Assembly: GCA_900548975.1 (NCBI GenBank)
Contig: URMS01000038.1
Location: forward strand, 1 to 17,739
From: an uncultured Porphyromonadaceae bacterium
Lineage (GTDB): Bacteria > Bacteroidota > Bacteroidia > Bacteroidales > Muribaculaceae
DNA: 17,739 bases
Reading direction: 5' to 3'
The stretch's first letter is position 1, and each line of letters starts with the position of its first letter. The notes beneath the pieces were generated by a model that worked only from the letters and a program-made list of their open reading frames with translations, made no database searches and had not been told where the DNA came from. Positions 13,714-17,739 of the stretch are shown one piece after another. Both the position numbers and the translations under genes were made by a program.

Positions 13714-14967
13714 ATGGACAAAGAAATACCAAAAAGCGAACAGCGGCGCGAAAGCCTCGTGCGGATAGCCAGAGTCGGCGTTCCGGTAGCGCTTGTGGGC
13801 GGAGCATTGCTGTGGTTCCTGCTTGCTGCGGGCACGCGCAGTGTCGACGCATCGCATCTGCACTTTTCGCAGGCCGAAATCGGCGATATCGACGCCACCG
13901 TCAGCGCCTCGGGCCGCATAGCTCCCGCCTTCGAGGAAATCATAAACTCGCCAGTGACATCGCGCATACTCGAGGTGCGCCATCGTGCCGGCGATGTGGT
14001 CGAGGCCGGAACTCCCCTCCTGGTGCTCGACCTCCATGCCGCCCGCGTGGCCGCCGAGAAGCAGGCCGACCAGCTCCACATGAAGCGTCTGGAGCTGAAA
14101 CAGCAGACCGCCAACGACAACACCGCCCTCAGCGCGCTCGAAATGCAGATAAAGGTCGGCGACATGAAGGTGCACCGCCTCGAGGCCGAGCTGAGCAACG
14201 AACGCTACCTCGACAGCATAGGCAGCGGCACCACCGACAAGGTGCGCGAGGCCGAGTTCGCCCTCCGCTCGGCGCGTCTCGAGCAGGAGCAACTGCGGCA
14301 GCAGCTCGACAACGAGCGCGAGGTCCGCAGCGCCGCCGCCGATGTCAAGCGTCTCGAAATCGAAATTATGGCCAAGGAAGCCGACCTTGCCGGCCGCACC
14401 CTCGGCGAAGCCGAAATCCGTGCACCGCGCCGTGCCACTGTCACAGACATATCCGACAAAATCGGCGCACAGGTATCGCAGGGTCAGGAAGTGGCCAAGA
14501 TAGCCGACCTCGGACACTACAAGGTCGAGGCCGAGGCCGCCGACAGCTACGGCAACCGCATCGCCACCGGCAACCGCGCCACAATCCGCTTCGGTTCCAA
14601 CTCGCTCGAAGGAACCGTCAGCGGCGTCACCCCAACCGCCTCAAATGGCCTGGTGGCATTCACCGTCACTCTCGACAACGACAGCGCCGCCAGTCTCCGC
14701 TCCGGCCTCCGACCCGATGTCTACGTAAGCCAGGGCGTGAAAAGCGGTGTGGTCCGCGTGGCCAACGGCCGGTTCTACACCAAGCCCGGCAAATACATGC
14801 TGTTCGTGCGCTCGGCCGACGGCAAGTCGCTGGTGCAGCGCGAAGTGCAGCTCGGCGTCGCCAACATGGACTATGTCGAGGTAGTCTCGGGCCTCGAACC
14901 CGGCGAAACCATAGTTCTGAACGATATGAACGAATATATGAAATACCAGTCGCTAAAGCTAAAGTGA
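13714..14967 (+). CDS. Periplasmic adaptor (membrane fusion) subunit, HlyD/MacA type
   Basis: 417 residues. It starts MDKEIPKSEQ, has one membrane-spanning segment (about 17-39) and then a periplasmic body. The first lipoyl half is at about 72-104 (ILEVRHRAGDVVEAGTPLLVLD). A long coiled-coil hairpin follows (about 105-232, rich in heptad Leu/Glu/Gln), then the second lipoyl half (about 233-265, IRAPRRATVTDISDKIGAQV) and beta-barrel and membrane-proximal domains ending GLEPGETIVLND. Such adaptors link an inner-membrane MacB-type transporter to a TolC-type outer-membrane channel. The two permease genes that follow on the same strand support this. An upstream in-frame extension to 13555 was rejected because it lacks protein-like character and would overlap the divergent gene. 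Cargo is unknown. Confidence 0.9.
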   Translation: MDKEIPKSEQRRESLVRIARVGVPVALVGGALLWFLLAAGTRSVDASHLHFSQAEIGDIDATVSASGRIAPAFEEIINSPVTSRILEVRHRAGDVVEAGTPLLVLDLHAARVAAEKQADQLHMKRLELKQQTANDNTALSALEMQIKVGDMKVHRLEAELSNERYLDSIGSGTTDKVREAEFALRSARLEQEQLRQQLDNEREVRSAAADVKRLEIEIMAKEADLAGRTLGEAEIRAPRRATVTDISDKIGAQVSQGQEVAKIADLGHYKVEAEAADSYGNRIATGNRATIRFGSNSLEGTVSGVTPTASNGLVAFTVTLDNDSAASLRSGLRPDVYVSQGVKSGVVRVANGRFYTKPGKYMLFVRSADGKSLVQREVQLGVANMDYVEVVSGLEPGETIVLNDMNEYMKYQSLKLK

Positions 14968-14971
14968 AAAA

Positions 14972-15039
14972 AGTTTAGAAAGTGAAAAAAATCAAGACAA
15001 AAGCTCAGGTACCAATATCTTGACTTTATAAACTCAATA
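14972..15039. repeat. AT-rich fold-back element, copy 2, between adaptor and permease genes
   Basis: AGTTTA (14972-14977) pairs with TAAACT (15029-15034), AAAGT (14979-14983) with ACTTT (15023-15027), and TCAAGA (14992-14997) with TCTTGA (15018-15023, sharing one base with the previous pair). Left arm 14973-14996 matches 12443-12466 at 19 of 24 positions, and right arm 15019-15039 matches 12523-12543 at 16 of 21. It fills most of the 102-bp gap inside the presumed operon, where it may act as an mRNA processing or attenuation hairpin. Confidence 0.55.
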
Positions 15040-15069
15040 AACTTATTAAACCCGCAACCAACGAACGAA

Positions 15070-16338
15070 ATGAAAACAATAGAACATGTGTGGCATCTGA
15101 TTTGCCACAACAAACTCTTCTCGGCCATCTACATCTTCGGCTCGGCTCTCGCTCTTGCGACGGTCACCATGTTTGCCGTCGTGATGTGGAACAAGGTCGC
15201 GCCTGTCTACCCCGAGTACAACCGTGCCGAAACCGCCTATATCCAGACCATTCAGGTGTCGCGGGTCAGCAACAGAGGATACTATCAGGGCCGTATGAGC
15301 CTTGAGGCCGCCCGCGACTATTTCGGCAATCTCCCGTCGGCGAAAAAGACAAGTATCATGGTCGATTCCTGGGACGATGCTTTCGTCCAGCCCGAAAACG
15401 GCGACCCCGATGTAAAGGTGCGTGTCAAACCCACCGACCCGGCGTTTTTCGACATTTATACATTCAAATTCCTCGCCGGTAAGCCTTTCAGCGAAGCCGA
15501 CTTTGAGAGCGGGCTGCGAACTGCCGTTATCAGCGACGGTCTTGTCCGTAAGGCCTTCGGTAATATCGACTATGAGGAAGCCATAGGCCGCGAAATATCG
15601 CTCGACTTCAAAAAATATAAGGTCTGCGGCGTTGTGAAAGAAGGAACTCCAACAGAAATCTGGAGCTATGCACACATCTTTTATCCATACACATCCGGCG
15701 ACAATAAAAACCGGGCGAATTTCCCCCTTGTCGGAAGCTTTAAATCGGTGATTCTTACCGATAATATGGAGTCCTTGAAAAACGAGGCCAAGGCAGTGGT
15801 CGACCGCTATAACAGCTCTCAGGACGAATACGAGCTAAGTCTGCTCCAATATCCTGTCGACCATACTGTTTACTCTCTCGGAGATCAGGGCTCCGACGAT
15901 GAATTTACCATCGGAAACTTCCTCCTCGGTATCGGTGTGATTCTGCTGGTGCTTCTGCTCGTGCCCGCGCTCAACCTCAGCGGCATGATTAGCGGCCGTA
16001 TGGAAGAGCGCCTGGCCGAAATGGGTGTCCGCAAGTCGTTCGGCGCCACCCGCGGCCGTCTTCTTGGCGAAGTGCTGTGGGAGAATCTGCTATTGACTGT
16101 CGTCGGAGGCGTCATCGGTTTCCTCTTTGCATGGCTGCTTCTAAATGCCGGCATAGCAAATCTTCTTGCCGAAGGCGATTATGGTGTTGACGCTGTCGTC
16201 ACTGCCGAAATGGTATTGTCGCCCGTCATATTCGTTTTTGCCTTCATCATCTGCTGCGTGCTCAATGTCATGTCAGCTCTCATGCCTGCCTGGCGTTCGC
16301 TCCGTCGTCCTATCGTTCAATCGCTTAAAGAATGTTGA
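15070..16338 (+). CDS. MacB/FtsX-type ABC transporter permease (first of two)
   Basis: 422 residues with the classic four-helix layout of MacB/FtsX permeases: TM1 about 17-40, a large periplasmic domain about 41-280 (MacB periplasmic core), TM2 about 282-303, TM3 about 336-360 and TM4 about 383-406. The cytoplasmic loop after TM2 carries the family signature RMEERLAEMGVRKSFGATRG at 310-329, and the C-terminus ends with PAWRSLRRPIVQSLKE. There is no ATP-binding domain in this chain, so a separate ATPase must partner it. It follows the adaptor gene after 102 bases and precedes the second permease by one base. Such proteins export peptides, lipoproteins or toxic compounds or transmit force to periplasmic partners; the cargo cannot be read from the sequence. 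Confidence 0.92.
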   Translation: MKTIEHVWHLICHNKLFSAIYIFGSALALATVTMFAVVMWNKVAPVYPEYNRAETAYIQTIQVSRVSNRGYYQGRMSLEAARDYFGNLPSAKKTSIMVDSWDDAFVQPENGDPDVKVRVKPTDPAFFDIYTFKFLAGKPFSEADFESGLRTAVISDGLVRKAFGNIDYEEAIGREISLDFKKYKVCGVVKEGTPTEIWSYAHIFYPYTSGDNKNRANFPLVGSFKSVILTDNMESLKNEAKAVVDRYNSSQDEYELSLLQYPVDHTVYSLGDQGSDDEFTIGNFLLGIGVILLVLLLVPALNLSGMISGRMEERLAEMGVRKSFGATRGRLLGEVLWENLLLTVVGGVIGFLFAWLLLNAGIANLLAEGDYGVDAVVTAEMVLSPVIFVFAFIICCVLNVMSALMPAWRSLRRPIVQSLKEC

Positions 16339-16339
16339 T

Positions 16340-17641
16340 ATGCTTAAGATAATATTCAAGAATCTCTGGAATCGCCGCGGACGCTGTGCGTGGATTTTCA
16401 TCGAGCTTATTGTAGTCACTTGCCTTGCATGGTATATTCTCGACCCCGCCATCGTTAGCTGGTACGATGCCAATATTCCGCTCGGTTACGACGCCGACCG
16501 CCTTGTTGTGGTCGAAGTAGCCTCTTTGCCCGACAACGACCCCCGATACGACTCGGACACCACACGCGTACAGGCCGACGACATGCACCGCCTGCTTACA
16601 AAACTGAAAAGCTTCGGCGGAGTCGAAAATGTAGCAGCCCATAAAAGCGGAAATACCATCAACTCGCAGAGTATCAGCATAGACGAGCTTAAGGCCGGAA
16701 TTCCCCGCGATACCCTTGCAAAATGTGTCAATTCAGTCACCTTCATTCCCGGCCAGCACTTCCTCGAGACCTACGGAATAGAATCGGTGCCCGGAAGCCC
16801 CACTGTCGAGGAACTCTCGGCAAGAAGCTATGCCGATATGGACGAAGTCCTCGTTACGAAAGATTTCGCCGACATCTATTGGCCCGGTGAGAATGCCGTC
16901 GGCAAGAAATTCGTCCGGGGCGAAGGTGATAATCAGGAATATATAACCGTGGTCGGAGTTGTCGGCAACTTCCGATACCAGACATTCAACCGCACCAATT
17001 GCGCCGTCTTTTTCTTCTGGAATCCCAAATTCCCGAAAGAAGACTTTGCGGTCACAGTGCGTCTCGCTCCCGGCGAATCGCCCCGCGACTGGGCCGACCG
17101 CTTCCGCCCCTGGGCTGTCAAGGAAATGCTTACAGGCAACTACTACGTAAAATCCGTCACTCCTTTCGAGAATATCGTTGCCGAGACAGAGTATAATTTC
17201 GGTATAACTGCCGAGCGTCGCACGGCATGGCTCCTCGCTGCCTTCTTCCTCGTCAACCTCGTGCTCGGCGTGCTCGGTTCGTTCTACCTTCAGACCCGCC
17301 GCCGTATCGGCGAAATGGGCATACACCGTGCATTCGGCGCCCGTCGCGGCAACGTATTCGGCATGCTCATGGGCGAAAGCATAGTCCTTGCCACCATCGC
17401 ATTCATAATCGGCGATATCCTGTATCTGCAGTATGCTCTCAAGTCTGGTCTCAACGAAGGCCATGGCAACAACGGCATGTACAACATCATCGACACCTGG
17501 GTCACTCACTTCGGCGAGCACTTCGCCCTTATATCCGCAATAGTCTACATCATCATTATAATATGTGTAATCATCGGCACATGGCTCCCCGCAGCCCGTG
17601 TCAGCCGCATGAATACCGTCGATACCCTCCGCGACGAATAA
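16340..17641 (+). CDS. MacB/FtsX-type ABC transporter permease (second of two)
   Basis: 433 residues from the ATG at 16340, one base after the stop of the first permease; the frame stays open upstream to 16166, but that stretch overlaps the previous gene and is not membrane-protein-like. TM1 is about 16-36, the periplasmic domain about 37-290, then TM2 about 295-317, TM3 about 344-365 and TM4 about 394-416. The loop after TM2 has the family signature RRRIGEMGIHRAFGARRG at 320-337, and the chain ends PAARVSRMNTVDTLRDE. The periplasmic core includes EVLVTKDFADIYWPGENAVG and ITVVGVVGNFRY, typical of MacB_PCD. The two permeases probably form a heterodimer. The ATPase gene is not in the window and may lie beyond the right edge. 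Confidence 0.92.
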   Translation: MLKIIFKNLWNRRGRCAWIFIELIVVTCLAWYILDPAIVSWYDANIPLGYDADRLVVVEVASLPDNDPRYDSDTTRVQADDMHRLLTKLKSFGGVENVAAHKSGNTINSQSISIDELKAGIPRDTLAKCVNSVTFIPGQHFLETYGIESVPGSPTVEELSARSYADMDEVLVTKDFADIYWPGENAVGKKFVRGEGDNQEYITVVGVVGNFRYQTFNRTNCAVFFFWNPKFPKEDFAVTVRLAPGESPRDWADRFRPWAVKEMLTGNYYVKSVTPFENIVAETEYNFGITAERRTAWLLAAFFLVNLVLGVLGSFYLQTRRRIGEMGIHRAFGARRGNVFGMLMGESIVLATIAFIIGDILYLQYALKSGLNEGHGNNGMYNIIDTWVTHFGEHFALISAIVYIIIIICVIIGTWLPAARVSRMNTVDTLRDE

Positions 17642-17651
17642 ACAATTACAG

Positions 17652-17680
17652 TTACAAGTTAGAAATTACAAGTTAGAAAT
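17652..17680. repeat. Tandem 14-bp direct repeat after the permease gene
   Basis: TTACAAGTTAGAAA occurs twice back to back (17652-17665 and 17666-17679), followed by a third partial TTA. The core AGTTAGAAA resembles the left arms of the two fold-back elements (AGTTNAGAAAG). There is no recognisable terminator for the permease operon in 17642-17739. Confidence 0.5.
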
Positions 17681-17689
17681 TAGTAGTCG

Positions 17690-17697
17690 TACATTTG
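17690..17697 (+). promoter_or_regulatory. Predicted -7 element near the right edge
   Basis: TACATTTG matches TAnnTTTG and lies within a small hairpin (CGTAC-ATTT-GTACG, 17688-17701). An open frame starts with ATG at 17707 (MFLNNFIFKYQ) and runs off the window. At 11 codons it is too short to call a gene. If real, a new transcription unit begins here. Confidence 0.3.
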
Positions 17698-17739
17698 TAC
17701 GGATAAATGTTTTTGAATAATTTTATCTTCAAATATCAG

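Noticed and set aside
13812..14978. A 388-codon arginine/proline-rich frame overlapping the adaptor gene
   Set aside because: It is an out-of-frame reading of the adaptor gene, whose own frame has clear lipoyl and coiled-coil features.
16166..16339. N-terminal extension of the second permease
   Set aside because: It overlaps the first permease and is not membrane-like; the ATG at 16340 begins a normal FtsX-type N-terminus one base after the previous stop.
17652..17680. A CRISPR-like array at the right edge
   Set aside because: There are only two adjacent copies of a 14-bp AT-rich unit, with no spacers and no cas genes.
17707..17739. Start of a new plus-strand gene (MFLNNFIFKYQ)
   Set aside because: Only 11 codons are visible and the start lies almost at the predicted transcription start, so it cannot be supported from this window.

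Overview
The window looks like a chromosomal segment from a gut-type Bacteroidales, plausibly close to Muribaculaceae. This is inferred from four things: promoter elements matching the Bacteroidetes -7 consensus TAnnTTTG, weak or absent Shine-Dalgarno sequences, a gingipain-adhesin-like secreted protein with a Por-type C-terminal tail, and a thiS-first thiamine operon behind a TPP riboswitch. Coding DNA is fairly GC-rich and the intergenic DNA is strongly AT-rich. No tRNA, rRNA, CRISPR array, transposase or prophage gene was seen, and no gap between genes exceeds about 200 bp.

Layout. (1) 1-1334: a 5'-end fragment of a lipoprotein ApbE flavin transferase (minus strand), divergent from a DJ-1/PfpI protein (plus). 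(2) 1405-4602: a 1065-residue secreted multi-domain adhesin-like protein (minus), separated from DJ-1 by a strong shared hairpin. (3) 4760-5275: a small plus-strand lipoprotein with alanine/lysine/aspartate-rich amphipathic repeats, ending at a perfect 16-bp hairpin that also closes the thi operon. (4) 5346-11570 (minus): TPP riboswitch, then thiS-tenI-thiE-thiG-thiH-thiF-methyltransferase-tenA-thiD, all overlapping or a few bases apart. (5) 11630-13569 (minus): a secreted glycerophosphodiester phosphodiesterase and a secreted beta-propeller-like protein. (6) 13714-17641 (plus): a periplasmic adaptor (HlyD/MacA type) and two MacB/FtsX-type permeases, with no ATPase gene inside the window.

How the parts work together. 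The thi operon encodes thiazole synthesis (ThiS carrier, ThiF activation, ThiH tyrosine lyase, ThiG synthase, a probable TenI tautomerase), the condensing enzyme ThiE, and pyrimidine salvage/phosphorylation (TenA, ThiD). ThiC, the de novo pyrimidine enzyme found between thiG and thiH in Bacteroides operons, is absent, and an unassigned SAM methyltransferase sits between thiF and tenA. This arrangement is the most interesting coding feature of the window.

The most interesting non-coding feature is a pair of AT-rich fold-back elements (12441-12555 and 14972-15039) whose left arms match at 19 of 24 positions and right arms at 16 of 21. They suggest a small dispersed intergenic repeat family.
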